The notes: generated from the letters alone by a model not told the origin. A stretch of DNA of 64,000 nt from Clostridia bacterium (GCA_017501175.1 JAFVXK010000014.1:1-64000); one strand, 5' to 3'; shown: positions 34,488-43,736, counted from the first letter of the stretch. Program-made: numbers and translations.

Positions 34488-34994
34488 ATGAGCAGTAAGG
34501 ATAAGAATTGCGCTCTTTGCGGAGCGGTAGCAGAGAAGGAAGAGCCTGCAATATTAGCGCTTGGAAATTACGGATACCCAAGATACCTTTGCGACGAGTG
34601 CGAGGCAGAGCTTGATACCGCAACCCTCGGAAAAGATTACGATGAGGTGGCTGAGGCAATAGGCAGGCTTGCCAAAAAGACCGATAGCTTTGGTAAGGAC
34701 GATAAGATAACCCTTAAAACTATGAAGGAAATACTCGAAGCCAGCGCTAAAAGAGCAAATGAAATCAAGGAAGGCAGCTACGATTTCGCGCTTGACGAGA
34801 AGGAACCCGAGGAGGACGAGGAGGGCTTCGACGAAATACCCGAAGAACTTCGCGAGACCGAAGAGGATAAGGCTCGCGATGAAAAAGAGGCAAAGTTCAA
34901 CAAAAAGCTCGATAAGATTACAAACTGGATTTGGGTTGTGGTTTTTGCAGGACTTGCAGCTTTCTTCGTTTTGAGGTTTATGGGAATTATATAA
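34488..34994 (+). CDS. CxxC-containing membrane protein of unknown function
   Basis: 168 residues. Two CxxC pairs at the N-terminus (CALCGA and CDEC) suggest a zinc-binding treble-clef-like finger in the cytoplasm. A charged, Glu-rich middle (KEPEEDEEGFDEIPEEL) and one C-terminal transmembrane helix (WIWVVVFAGLAAFFVL) follow. An AAGGAGAGG ribosome site precedes the ATG. I do not recognise the family. Presumably tail-anchored. Confidence 0.7.
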   Translation: MSSKDKNCALCGAVAEKEEPAILALGNYGYPRYLCDECEAELDTATLGKDYDEVAEAIGRLAKKTDSFGKDDKITLKTMKEILEASAKRANEIKEGSYDFALDEKEPEEDEEGFDEIPEELRETEEDKARDEKEAKFNKKLDKITNWIWVVVFAGLAAFFVLRFMGII

Positions 34995-35010
34995 CGAACT
35001 TAACACGGGT

Positions 35011-35118
35011 AGGGACTATTGTTGATAATGACAACCATAGTTTACAAAATCTACTCCGCGCAAAGCACAACAGAATAAAATCAAGTCCCTTCGCATAGCC
35101 TTTAGCGGAGGGACTTTT
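35011..35118 (+). promoter_or_regulatory. Alternative-structure leader sequestering the symporter start
   Basis: AAGTCCCTTCGC (35083-35094) pairs with GCGGAGGGACTT (35105-35116) in a 12-bp stem with one G-T pair; the 3' arm contains the GGAGGG ribosome site and the T run touches the ATG at 35119. Upstream, AGGGACT (35011-35017) can take the same AGTCCCT strand, and CTCCGC (35054-35059) can pair with the ribosome-site arm. Mutually exclusive folds would give translational or attenuation control. Confidence 0.5.
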
Positions 35119-36369
35119 ATGTTTATTTTACCGATTATTGTTACTGCGCTTGGCGTTTTTTTGCTTTTCAAGCTTCGCTTTTTTTCTATTTTGCACCCTA
35201 TCAAAACCGCGAAGGGCTGTATATCCTCGGTTATGGACGGTGGCTTTTTTTCGCTTGCTTTGGCACTTGCAGGTACGCTCGGCGTCGGCAACATCTTCGG
35301 GGTCGCGATAAGTATAACGGTTGGAGGCGCGGGGAGCGTTCTCTGGCTTCTCATATCGAGCGTTTTTGCCGCAATTATCAAATACGCCGAGGCGCTTGTC
35401 AGCGTAGATGCGCTTGAAGGGGCGTCGCAGGGCGGAATGATGTACGTTATAAGAAAAAGGTTGAAAAACGGGAAATTCCTCGGAAATCTGTATGCTGCAA
35501 TTTGCCTTCTTTTAGCCTTTGTTATGGGCGCGGCTATGCAGAGCTCTGCCGCAGTATCCTCGGCGGTGCTCGTGTCCGATATGCCGAAGTCTGTTTTTAC
35601 GGTTGGATTTGTTGCCCTGACACTCATATTTATTTTCGGAAACCGCGAAAAAATCAAAACGGTAACCGCGATTTTAATACCCGTTGCCGCGCTTTGCTAT
35701 TCGATTATTTCGTTTGCAGTCATTTTTCGTCATTTCGGAGAAATTCCAAGAGTGATAAACCTAGTAATTTCGTCAGCCCTGACACCCCGCGCGGCAGGGG
35801 GCGGTATTCTTGGATATCTTGCCGCCTCGCCCATAGTCAGAGGCTACTCCACAGGAATACTCTCAAATGAGGCGGGCGCAGGTACGTCTTCAATGGCACA
35901 CGCATCGTTTAAAGATAAAACACCTGCTTTTGCAGGGCTTTCGGGAATGCTCGAGGCAATTCTTGACACGGCGGTTTTTTGTATGCTTACCGCCTTCGCA
36001 ATTCTGCTCCCAAATCCCGAGCCTTCCGTCATCAGCGGCGCGGAGCTTGTCGTATCCTCGCTTGCAAACGCATTTCCTTGCGCCGACGCCGTCCTGTTGG
36101 TATCGGTTACGGCGTTTGCTCTTGCGGCGGTGGTTTGCTGGTACTATTACGGCTCGGTTTGCTCAAGGTATCTTTTCGGAGTGCGTGCCGACAGGCTGTT
36201 TTTTGCCATATATTTCGTAGCGGTCTTGGCGGGAGCTCTCTTTGATTGCTCGGTTTTTGCATCGCTCTCCGACGTTCTGCTTCTATTACTCGCCCTTCTC
36301 ACAGCGCCCGTGATAATAAAAAGCTCCGACAGAATAAAGACCCTGTCGGAGCTGGAAGGCATAATTTAA
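35119..36369 (+). CDS. Sodium:alanine/glycine symporter (AGCS family)
   Basis: 416 residues, about 10 membrane helices. The family signature is visible in GTLGVGNIFGVAISITVGGAG and the later ILSNEAGAGTSSMAHAS. Imports alanine or glycine with Na+. The start is the ATG at 35119, which directly follows a hairpin whose 3' arm is the only candidate ribosome site. Its stop codon overlaps the convergent homoserine dehydrogenase stop. Confidence 0.9.
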   Translation: MFILPIIVTALGVFLLFKLRFFSILHPIKTAKGCISSVMDGGFFSLALALAGTLGVGNIFGVAISITVGGAGSVLWLLISSVFAAIIKYAEALVSVDALEGASQGGMMYVIRKRLKNGKFLGNLYAAICLLLAFVMGAAMQSSAAVSSAVLVSDMPKSVFTVGFVALTLIFIFGNREKIKTVTAILIPVAALCYSIISFAVIFRHFGEIPRVINLVISSALTPRAAGGGILGYLAASPIVRGYSTGILSNEAGAGTSSMAHASFKDKTPAFAGLSGMLEAILDTAVFCMLTAFAILLPNPEPSVISGAELVVSSLANAFPCADAVLLVSVTAFALAAVVCWYYYGSVCSRYLFGVRADRLFFAIYFVAVLAGALFDCSVFASLSDVLLLLLALLTAPVIIKSSDRIKTLSELEGII

Positions 36370-37568
36370 AGCATACGGATTCTGGAAATGGGAGAAGCTG
36401 GAAGCTCCGAGAGCTTTTCTCTCATTTCTCTTTCCGAAAGTGGCGGAGTTATGACGAGAAGCTCGTTTTCACTCTCGATAAACTGCACCGAGCCGAAAAC
36501 TTTCTTGACCGCCGTCTCGCAATCCTTTGAGAAAGCAAGATAGTTTTTCGAGATAAATGAGTCGAAGACGTCGCCAACGCTTGTGCCATCCTTTGCGAAT
36601 ACGGGATTTGCACAGCATCTTCCGGAGCGCATAACCTGCATAAGATCGCCGACCATAGCCGATGCCGTAGCGCCGGCACCCGCACCCGGACCGTAGAACA
36701 TTACGTTGCCGAGAGGCTCTGCTATAACCTCAACCGCGTTGAATACGCCGTTAACGCTTGCAAGAGGAGTGTCGCTGGGAAGCATAAAGGGCGCAACCAT
36801 AATTTTGGGAGTATCGCCGTCGATGACGCATCTGCCGAGAAGCTTAATTGCCGAGCCTATTTTTCTTGCCGCGGTGACGTCCTCAGCTCTGATACCCGTG
36901 ATTCCCTCGGTGTGAACGCTGTCGGGAGAGAAGAGCTTTCCCGTTGCAAGAGCCGTGAGAATAACTATCTTTCTGCAGGCGTCAATACCGAGAATATCAG
37001 CGTCGGGATTTCTCTCGGCATAGCCCTTGTCCTGCGCGCTCTTCAGGGCGGTGTCAAAGCTGTCGCCGAAGGAAAACATCTTGGTGAGTATATAATTGGT
37101 TGTTCCGTTGAGAATACCGCGAACCTCGCGTATCTTGTTCTGTCCGACGCAGTTTATCATAGGCGAAATTACGGGAATACCGCCGCCGACAGCCGCCTCA
37201 AATCTATATGAAACACCGTTTTCCAAAGCAAGCGCGAGAAACTCGTCGCCGAAGTTTGCGACGACCTCTTTGTTAGAAGTTATAACGCTCTTGCCCGATT
37301 TGAGAGCCGCGACGGTGTACTCGTATGCAGGGTGAGAGCCGCCCATAGCCTCAATAACCACCGAAACCTCGGGGTCGTTAACGATTTTATCAAAATCCTT
37401 CGTCACTCTGTCAGCAAAGGGGGAGTTCGGGAACTCTCTGAGGTCGAGGATATGCTTTATGTATATCCCATCGCCGCCGAGCTTTGATGCTTCGCTTTGG
37501 TTTTTTGTAATAAGGTCAGCGACGCCGCCGCCGACAACGCCGAAGCCGAGAATTGCAATATTAGTCAT
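36366..37568 (-). CDS. hom: Homoserine dehydrogenase
   Basis: 400 residues. Reduces aspartate semialdehyde to homoserine on the way to threonine and methionine. Rossmann NAD(P) motif GFGVVGGGV at the N-terminus, SNKEVVANFGDEF and the catalytic-domain block ILNGTTNYILTKM are conserved. The C-terminal 70 residues fit an ACT regulatory domain, implying feedback by threonine. It is convergent with the symporter with overlapping stop codons and no terminator between. It has its own promoter at 37602. Confidence 0.94.
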   Translation of the reverse strand: MTNIAILGFGVVGGGVADLITKNQSEASKLGGDGIYIKHILDLREFPNSPFADRVTKDFDKIVNDPEVSVVIEAMGGSHPAYEYTVAALKSGKSVITSNKEVVANFGDEFLALALENGVSYRFEAAVGGGIPVISPMINCVGQNKIREVRGILNGTTNYILTKMFSFGDSFDTALKSAQDKGYAERNPDADILGIDACRKIVILTALATGKLFSPDSVHTEGITGIRAEDVTAARKIGSAIKLLGRCVIDGDTPKIMVAPFMLPSDTPLASVNGVFNAVEVIAEPLGNVMFYGPGAGAGATASAMVGDLMQVMRSGRCCANPVFAKDGTSVGDVFDSFISKNYLAFSKDCETAVKKVFGSVQFIESENELLVITPPLSEREMREKLSELPASPISRIRML

Positions 37569-37601
37569 AGTTTTTTACTCCGTTTGGGTGTGTTATCAAC
37601 G

Positions 37602-37630
37602 ATTATACCACACTTTTTTAAAAATTTCAA
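37602..37630 (-). promoter_or_regulatory. Promoter of hom
   Basis: Minus strand TTGAAA (37630-37625), 17 bases, TATAAT (37607-37602), with TGG before the -10. Confidence 0.7.
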
Positions 37631-37648
37631 GAGCTAATATATCAAATG

Positions 37649-37681
37649 AGTCGGATTTTGCAAAAAAAGCAAAATCCGACT
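37649..37681 (-). terminator. Terminator of spoIIQ-like gene
   Basis: AGTCGGATTTTGC (37649-37661) pairs with GCAAAATCCGACT (37669-37681), a perfect 13-bp stem with a 7-base loop just after the minus-strand stop. Confidence 0.75.
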
Positions 37682-37688
37682 GTTCCTT

Positions 37689-38366
37689 TTAGGCTTCGTT
37701 TATGCCGAGGGCTTCCTTTTTGGTATCCTCGGACATATAGTCGAGAGGATTTACAGCCTCGTCAGCGAGCTTAACCTCGAAGTGAAGGTGGGGCTCATCT
37801 GCAAGCTCGGAAATAGACGTATCGCCGACAGTGCCTATTCTGTCACCGCGTTTTACCTCGTCGCCAACCTTAATAAAAGCCGCGTCCTCGACGGTAAGGT
37901 TCGAATATACCGTCTTGACGTTAGATGCGTGAGTTATCTCTACGGTTCTGCCGAGAAGCGCGTGGTCGTACATAGCCGTGACTATTCCGTCGGCTGCGGC
38001 TACAACCTCTGCCGCCTCGTCGGTTGAAATGTCAATACCCGTGTGAACTCTCCACTCCTCAAGAGTGTCGGAGAACACAGGAGCATCGTGACTGTGTCCC
38101 TTCATCATCACGCCCACGGTAGGCGCTGAAAGTGTGAGCTTTTCCTCGGGCTTGTTTTCGTCTGCGGGGGGTTCTTCCGAGGGGGGATTTTGCGTGCCAT
38201 CGCCCGTGCCGTCGGTTACGGGCGGCTTCTCGTCGGGGTTTTCCTTGCCGAGAGTTGCTGATAATATGCCGACCACAACGGCGCTGATACAGAGAATTGC
38301 GATAACTGCGCCGTAAATTATTTTCTGTGCGGCAGGCTTGTCGCTGAATTTGATTTTTTTATCCAT
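37689..38366 (-). CDS. Membrane-anchored M23 peptidase-like protein, SpoIIQ-like
   Basis: 225 residues. One N-terminal membrane helix (about 15-35), a Pro/Glu-rich linker, then an M23 LytM domain with HTGIDIS (metal His and Asp) and HLHFEV. In Bacillus SpoIIQ the first His is missing, while clostridial SpoIIQ keeps it and its metal site, as here. SpoIIQ is made in the forespore and pairs with SpoIIIAH across the engulfment space. The upstream region contains a sigma-F-like promoter. A general cell-wall M23 protein is the alternative. Confidence 0.75.
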   Translation of the reverse strand: MDKKIKFSDKPAAQKIIYGAVIAILCISAVVVGILSATLGKENPDEKPPVTDGTGDGTQNPPSEEPPADENKPEEKLTLSAPTVGVMMKGHSHDAPVFSDTLEEWRVHTGIDISTDEAAEVVAAADGIVTAMYDHALLGRTVEITHASNVKTVYSNLTVEDAAFIKVGDEVKRGDRIGTVGDTSISELADEPHLHFEVKLADEAVNPLDYMSEDTKKEALGINEA

Positions 38367-38396
38367 TTCTTTTCCTTTCTTTTTTGTCGATGTTGC

Positions 38397-38425
38397 TATT
38401 TTAACCGAGATGAAGGGAATTATTC
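38397..38425 (-). promoter_or_regulatory. Putative sigma-F-type (forespore) promoter
   Basis: Minus strand GAATA (38425-38421) and GGTTAAAATA (38406-38397) fit the sigma-F consensus GHATA and GGNNANAHTR, with a 14-base spacer (usual about 15). No sigma-A-type pair was seen for this gene. Confidence 0.45.
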
Positions 38426-38500
38426 ACTGTAATGACAAAAAAACTTGCTGCAAAGGCGGCTATTTAACCTTCACATAACAAACTTTTAAAGAGAATTTTG

Positions 38501-38530
38501 TTGTAATTTACGTACTCTGCGTGGTATAAT
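38501..38530 (+). promoter_or_regulatory. Promoter of Na/Pi transporter gene
   Basis: TTGTAA (38501-38506), 18 bases, TATAAT (38525-38530), with TGG before the -10. No clear Pho box was found upstream. Confidence 0.6.
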
Positions 38531-38592
38531 TAGCAATGGTGGGAGAATCTGCTTTAAACAAACTGCGCCCACCTTTAAGTAAGGAGAATTTT

Positions 38593-40278
38593 ATGATACT
38601 GACAGCAGAAGAAATTTTGCAGCTCGTGCAGAGCCTTATATGGCTGCTTGCGGGCGTTGGAGTTTTCATCGTAGGAATGAATTTTTTGAGCGATGCTCTC
38701 GAAAAAAGCGCGGGTAGCGGAATGAAGCGAATGCTCGAAAAAATTAGCAACAATCGCCTCTCAGGTGTCGGAATAGGTGCGGGAGTTACGGCTATTATTC
38801 AGAGCTCCTCGGCTACCTCGGTTATGGTTATCGGTCTTGTAAACGCAGGGGTTATGACGCTTATGCAGGCGACGCCGATAATTATGGGTGCGAATATCGG
38901 TACGACCATTACCGGCGTGCTCGTCGCTCTCAAGAACGATTACTTCAATATGCTTATGTACCTTTCGGCTTTTGCCGGAGTTATGATGGGCTTCTCTAAG
39001 AATGAAAAGGTAAAGCTTGCAGGACTTCTTTCTTCGGGACTCGGTCTTATCTTCGTCGGACTTAACGTAATGAGCAGTAAGGCGGCTTTCAAGAATCCTC
39101 TCGTGGAGGAGCTATTCACAAGCGTGTTCAAGACTATCGATTTCCCTCTGCTTCTTATTTTGGTCGGCGTTATATTCACCGCACTTATCCAGAGCTCATC
39201 GGCGGCTACCGGTGTTGTTATCACTATGGTGGGCACGGGAGTTCTTCCACTTGAGCTTGCTCTCTTTATCGTCCTCGGTGCGAACATTGGCACCTGCGTT
39301 ACGGCACTTCTTGCATCGGTTGGAGCGAACGCCAACTCAAAGAGGGTTGCTCTTATACACTTCACCTTTAATCTTATAGGAACGGTGCTCTTTACGGCTC
39401 TTATATGGATATTTAAAGAGCCTGCCGTAAATCTTCTTGTGTCCCTTTTCCCCGGCGACGACCCGATGTCGCTTCAGATGCGCGTATCGCTCTTCCACGT
39501 TATCTTCAACCTAACCACGACGTTAGTGCTTCTTCCGTTCGTTAAACAGCTTGTCAGGTATTCCTGCCTCGTTATCAAAGATAAAAAGGCAGAGGAGCAG
39601 ACGCTTGCGCTTAAATACGTTGACGACAGACTTCTCACCACTCCCCACATTGCTCTCGTGCAGGTCAAAAAGGAGATTGACTATATGCTCTCTCTCGTAG
39701 AGCGAAATATGAATCTCTCAGTTGCCGCTATGGAGGCGGGTGACGTCGATGATGTAGGGGAGGTCGAAGCGAATGAGGCGGTAATAGACTTCACCAACGG
39801 CGCTCTGACCAAGTTTTTAATCAAGCTTTCGGCAAACGCCTCGCGGAGCGACGAGGAGATTATAGGCTCGTATTTCCACGTGCTGAACGACCTTGAGCGT
39901 ATAGGCGACCACGCCGAGAATTTCTATGAAATAGGCGAGGAGATGCGCTCAAAGAAGATAGAATTTTCCGAGCGCGCAGCGGGTGACGTCAAGAGTATGT
40001 ACGGGCTCATTTTCGATATGCTCGTAATTGCAAAGGACGCCTTTGAGAATCTCAACAAGGAGAGGCTTCAGGAACTTCTATCCATTGAAAATCGGGTAGA
40101 TGGAATGAAGAAGGAGCTCATAGCGAGTCACTTCTCCCGTCTTGCCGAGGGTAACTGTACCTTGGAGGTTAGCCCCTATTATTCCTCCGCTATTTTGGGA
40201 CTCGAACGCGTAGCAGACCACCTTGTCAACGTAGGTTACAGCATCGTCAGCCCGATAGGCTCGGAAAAAGAACTCTAA
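38593..40278 (+). CDS. Na/Pi cotransporter with PhoU-like C-terminal domain
   Basis: 561 residues from the ATG at 38593 (AAGGAG upstream; the upstream in-frame ATG lies in the leader). The first 320 residues are the two inverted NptA repeats, each with a QSSSAT motif (IIQSSSATSVM and LIQSSSAATGVV). The last 220 residues form a cytoplasmic PhoU-like helical bundle (ERIGDHAENFYEIGEEM and LERVADHLVNVGYSI). Imports phosphate with sodium, the bundle possibly gating or sensing. It has its own promoter and terminator. Confidence 0.92.
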   Translation: MILTAEEILQLVQSLIWLLAGVGVFIVGMNFLSDALEKSAGSGMKRMLEKISNNRLSGVGIGAGVTAIIQSSSATSVMVIGLVNAGVMTLMQATPIIMGANIGTTITGVLVALKNDYFNMLMYLSAFAGVMMGFSKNEKVKLAGLLSSGLGLIFVGLNVMSSKAAFKNPLVEELFTSVFKTIDFPLLLILVGVIFTALIQSSSAATGVVITMVGTGVLPLELALFIVLGANIGTCVTALLASVGANANSKRVALIHFTFNLIGTVLFTALIWIFKEPAVNLLVSLFPGDDPMSLQMRVSLFHVIFNLTTTLVLLPFVKQLVRYSCLVIKDKKAEEQTLALKYVDDRLLTTPHIALVQVKKEIDYMLSLVERNMNLSVAAMEAGDVDDVGEVEANEAVIDFTNGALTKFLIKLSANASRSDEEIIGSYFHVLNDLERIGDHAENFYEIGEEMRSKKIEFSERAAGDVKSMYGLIFDMLVIAKDAFENLNKERLQELLSIENRVDGMKKELIASHFSRLAEGNCTLEVSPYYSSAILGLERVADHLVNVGYSIVSPIGSEKEL

Positions 40279-40282
40279 TATA

Positions 40283-40317
40283 AAAGAGGGACTGCGTCAA
40301 ATTACGCAGCCCCTTTA
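40283..40317 (+). terminator. Terminator of Na/Pi transporter gene
   Basis: GGG-A-CTGCGT pairs with ACGCAG-C-CCC around a 6-base loop, followed by TTTACT. Confidence 0.7.
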
Positions 40318-40348
40318 CTCTTGATGTGCGGTTTTATTTAAATAAATC

Positions 40349-40377
40349 TTGACATTGCCGCAGGATTAGTATATAAT
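40349..40377 (+). promoter_or_regulatory. Promoter of cytidylate-kinase-like/argS/yebC operon
   Basis: TTGACA (40349-40354), 17 bases, TATAAT (40372-40377), a full consensus promoter. Confidence 0.8.
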
Positions 40378-40418
40378 ATATAAGTTAAAATATTCTTTAT
40401 TATTGTGAGGACGGAAAA

Positions 40419-41240
40419 ATGAAGGGAAAGATTTCGCTTGCAGGCGACCTCGGCAGCGGCAAGAGCACCGTGTCGAAGATAATCATTGACCGACTTGGCG
40501 CAGAATATTATTCAACAGGCGCTATTGTCAGAAGCGTTGCCGAGCGGCACGGAATGAGCGTCGTTGAGCTGAATAAATACATGGAAACTCACCCCGAGAT
40601 AGACCACGAGATAGACGACGGACTGAAGGCTCTCTCCGAGGTTGACAAGCTTCTTATAATAGACTCGCGTATGGCGTGGCACTTCACGCGCGGCACGTTC
40701 AAGGTCTATCTTTCCATTGATATAGAAACAGGTGCGCTCCGAATTATGAACGCAAACAGAGAGGGTGAGCACAGAGCAACCCTTGAGGAAACGGTAAAGG
40801 ATACCCGTGACCGCCGCGCAAGCGAGAAACGGAGATATATGGAGCAGTACGGTGTGGATATAAAGGACCTCACCAACTACTCTTTGATAGTCGATACCAC
40901 CTACGCCTCACCCGAGGAGATAGCCGAGCTTATTATGGATTCCTTCGAGGAGTGGCAGTCGGACAGCTCCTTTGCCCGCGCCTACATATCGCCCTCGCGC
41001 CTTAACTACATCGACGACGAGGCAGACGCGCCCGAGGTTAACAGACGCGCCTCAATGCTCGATGAGGGAATAGAGATTCCCGAGGTCACGGTCTTTGAGT
41101 GCGACGGAGAGTTCTACGTTGAGGACGGACTTGAATCCGCTCTTGCCTACGCTTTTAATATGGAAACCTTCGTTCCCGCAAGGCTCGTTAAGGGCGAGTG
41201 CGGAGAGCGCAGTTACATAAAAATGAAAAATTCGCTTTAA
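40419..41240 (+). CDS. Cytidylate kinase-like P-loop protein
   Basis: 273 residues. The first 190 form a nucleotide-kinase fold: P-loop GDLGSGKSTVSK, and LIIDSRMAWHFTRGTFKVYL matches the NMP-binding region of the cytidylate-kinase-like family. The last 80 residues add a domain not found in Cmk. A true Cmk carries different NMP-binding residues, so nucleotide specificity is open. It starts the operon with argS 10 bases downstream. Confidence 0.75.
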   Translation: MKGKISLAGDLGSGKSTVSKIIIDRLGAEYYSTGAIVRSVAERHGMSVVELNKYMETHPEIDHEIDDGLKALSEVDKLLIIDSRMAWHFTRGTFKVYLSIDIETGALRIMNANREGEHRATLEETVKDTRDRRASEKRRYMEQYGVDIKDLTNYSLIVDTTYASPEEIAELIMDSFEEWQSDSSFARAYISPSRLNYIDDEADAPEVNRRASMLDEGIEIPEVTVFECDGEFYVEDGLESALAYAFNMETFVPARLVKGECGERSYIKMKNSL

Positions 41241-41250
41241 TGAGGTTGAT

Positions 41251-42978
41251 ATGCTTATATTAAAGAATAAAACAGCCGCTCTTCTTGAGGACGCGGTAAA
41301 AAACAGCTTTGGTGAGGGACTTCTCTCTGCCGCCGATATATTCGCAATGCTGGAGTATCCGCCCGATAGCTCAATGGGCGACCTTGCCCTTCCTTGCTTC
41401 AAGCTTTCAAAGGCACTCCGTCGTTCTCCCGTACAGATAGCCGACACGCTTGCCACAGCGCTTAAGTGCGACGAGTTCTCCGAGGTTTCGGCTGTCAACG
41501 GTTACCTTAACTTCAAAATAAACGCCTCGGCGTTTGCCGCGCGCGTTATCTCGGACGTCGAGAGGCTTGGCGATAAGTACGGCTCCCCCCTTGACGGAGA
41601 GGGAAAGACGGTGGTTCTTGACTACTCCTCGCCAAACGTCGCAAAGCCCTTCCACATCGGACATCTCGGCACGACGGTTATCGGTCACTCCTTGAAGCTT
41701 CTTCACGAGTTCGCCGGCTATAAGTGCGTCGGCATCAATTACCTCGGTGACTGGGGCACGCAGTTTGGTAAGCTCATCGTCGCATACAAAAAGTGGGGCG
41801 ACAAGGCTCTTATAGAGAAGGGTGGAGTTGATGAGCTCGTTAAGCTTTACGTCAGAATAAACAACGAGATAAAGGACGAGGAGGAGCGCGGAATTACCGT
41901 GCTTGCCGACGAGTCGCGAGCAGAGTTTACCAAGCTCGAGCATAACGATGAGGAAAATCTTGCGCTCTGGCGCTGGTTCGTTTCCGTAAGCCTTGAGGAG
42001 TATCAGAAAACCTATAAGCTCCTCGGCATTGAGTTCGACAGCTACAAGGGCGAGTCCTTCTACACCGATAAAATGCCCGCCGAGGTCGAGAAGCTTCGTA
42101 ATATGGGACTTCTTGAAATCGACGACGGCGCGTCCATAGTTAACCTTGAAAAATGGAATATGCCAGTATGTCTTATACTTAAACGTGACGGTTCGACGCT
42201 TTATCCTACGCGCGACATCGCCGCCGCGGTATATAGACAGAAAACCTACGGCTTTGACAAGGCAATATACGTAACGAGCGCGGCACAGTCGCTTCACTTC
42301 GCACAGTGGTTCAAGGTCGTTGAGCTTATGGGCTACGATTGGTATAATAAGCTTGTCCACGTCCCCTACGGCACGGTCAGCATCAACGGCGCAAAGCTTG
42401 CGACGAGAACCGGTAACGTCATTCTATTGAAGGACCTCTTTGCCGAGGCGATAAGCCGTGTTTACGACATCACGAAGGAAAAGCACCCCGACCCGGAGGA
42501 GTGCCAAAAAATAGCAGAGAAGGTCGGTGTTGGCGCGATAGTGTTCTACTATCTCTCGAACAACCGTATGCGTGACATCAACTTTATGATGGAGGACGCA
42601 CTTTCCTTCGACGGAAACACAGGTCCTTACGCGCAGTACACCTACGCCCGCACCTGCTCGGTACTTGAAAAGGCGCAGGGTATGAGAGCCGAGCTTACCG
42701 ACGCTCCCCTCACCGCAGAGGAAACCGAGCTTGTCAAGACACTTGCAATATTCCCGGAGCGCATCAAGTCGGCAATAGACGACTACGAGCCGAGCACGGT
42801 TACGAGATATATACTCGACCTTTGCGCCGCATTCAACCATTTCTATCACGAGTGTAAGATAGTCAATTGCGAGGACGAGGCACAGCGCTCCTCGCGTATA
42901 GCGCTCACAAGAGCGGCAAACCGTGTGCTTAAAACCGCCCTCGAGCTTATCTGTATGCAGACGCCCGAGAAGATATAA
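41251..42978 (+). CDS. argS: Arginyl-tRNA synthetase
   Basis: 575 residues, usual length. Charges tRNA-Arg. N-terminal tRNA-recognition domain, class I signature HIGH at 135-138 in KPFHIGHLGTTVIGHSL, a KMSK-like loop replaced by KLATRTGN as usual for the enzyme, and a DALR anticodon-binding domain at the end (CSVLEKAQGM to NRVLKTALELICM). It follows the kinase-like gene by 10 bases and precedes yebC by 30. Confidence 0.97.
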   Translation: MLILKNKTAALLEDAVKNSFGEGLLSAADIFAMLEYPPDSSMGDLALPCFKLSKALRRSPVQIADTLATALKCDEFSEVSAVNGYLNFKINASAFAARVISDVERLGDKYGSPLDGEGKTVVLDYSSPNVAKPFHIGHLGTTVIGHSLKLLHEFAGYKCVGINYLGDWGTQFGKLIVAYKKWGDKALIEKGGVDELVKLYVRINNEIKDEEERGITVLADESRAEFTKLEHNDEENLALWRWFVSVSLEEYQKTYKLLGIEFDSYKGESFYTDKMPAEVEKLRNMGLLEIDDGASIVNLEKWNMPVCLILKRDGSTLYPTRDIAAAVYRQKTYGFDKAIYVTSAAQSLHFAQWFKVVELMGYDWYNKLVHVPYGTVSINGAKLATRTGNVILLKDLFAEAISRVYDITKEKHPDPEECQKIAEKVGVGAIVFYYLSNNRMRDINFMMEDALSFDGNTGPYAQYTYARTCSVLEKAQGMRAELTDAPLTAEETELVKTLAIFPERIKSAIDDYEPSTVTRYILDLCAAFNHFYHECKIVNCEDEAQRSSRIALTRAANRVLKTALELICMQTPEKI

Positions 42979-43007
42979 AGAGATAAAAAAGAACGGAGAT
43001 AAATTAT

Positions 43008-43733
43008 ATGTCAGGACATTCAAAGTGGAATAATATCAAGCACAAAAAAGAGAAGGCGGACGCCGCAAAGGCGAAAATCTTCACCAAAATCGGTAAGGAG
43101 ATGGCGGTAGCTATCAAGGCGGGCGGTCCCGACCCGAATAACAACTCCAAGCTCCGCGACCTCATCGCAAAGGCAAAGGCTAACAACGTTCCTAACGATA
43201 ACATTCAGAGAACCATCAAGAAGTTCTCGGATAACAGCGACATCAACTTTGAAGAAATCGTATATGAGGGCTACGGTCCATCGGGAGTTGCAATTATAGT
43301 TGAAACCTCGACGGATAACCGCAACCGTACCGCAGGCAACGTCCGCGCGGCATTCTCAAAGTACGGCGGAAACCTCGGTCAGAACGGCTGCGTCGGTTAT
43401 CTTTTCGAGGAGAAGGGTGTTATCACTATAGTTGACGAGGACGACGAAATAGACGAGGATAAGATTATGGAGGACGCGCTTGAGGCAGGCGCTGAGGACA
43501 TCAAGTGCGACGAGGGTGAGTATTCGATTTATACCGACCCCGCCGACCTCGATGCAGTCCGTGACGCAATAATCGCCCTCGGCTACAAGATTGAAACTGC
43601 CGACCTTGCAAAAGTTCCCACCACCTACACCGAGCTTACCTCCGAGGAGGATATAGCGAATATGGAGAAGATGCTTGACAAGTTCAATGAAGATGATGAT
43701 GTCAACGCCGTCTATACTAACTGGGATAATTGA
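43008..43733 (+). CDS. yebC: YebC/PmpR-family regulatory or ribosome-associated protein
   Basis: 241 residues with the family opening MSGHSKWNNIKHKKEK and three-domain length. Members act as DNA-binding regulators; newer work links the family to relief of translational stalling at prolines. Cytoplasmic. AACGGAG precedes the ATG. Confidence 0.95.
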   Translation: MSGHSKWNNIKHKKEKADAAKAKIFTKIGKEMAVAIKAGGPDPNNNSKLRDLIAKAKANNVPNDNIQRTIKKFSDNSDINFEEIVYEGYGPSGVAIIVETSTDNRNRTAGNVRAAFSKYGGNLGQNGCVGYLFEEKGVITIVDEDDEIDEDKIMEDALEAGAEDIKCDEGEYSIYTDPADLDAVRDAIIALGYKIETADLAKVPTTYTELTSEEDIANMEKMLDKFNEDDDVNAVYTNWDN

Positions 43734-43736
43734 CGT

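Noticed and set aside
38461..38500. Pho box upstream of the Na/Pi transporter (TTCACA region)
   Set aside because: Only one half-site resembles the consensus; no properly spaced second repeat.
41407..42360. 317-codon open frame on the minus strand
   Set aside because: Antisense to argS; no support beyond length. The high GC third position of real genes makes such shadows common here.
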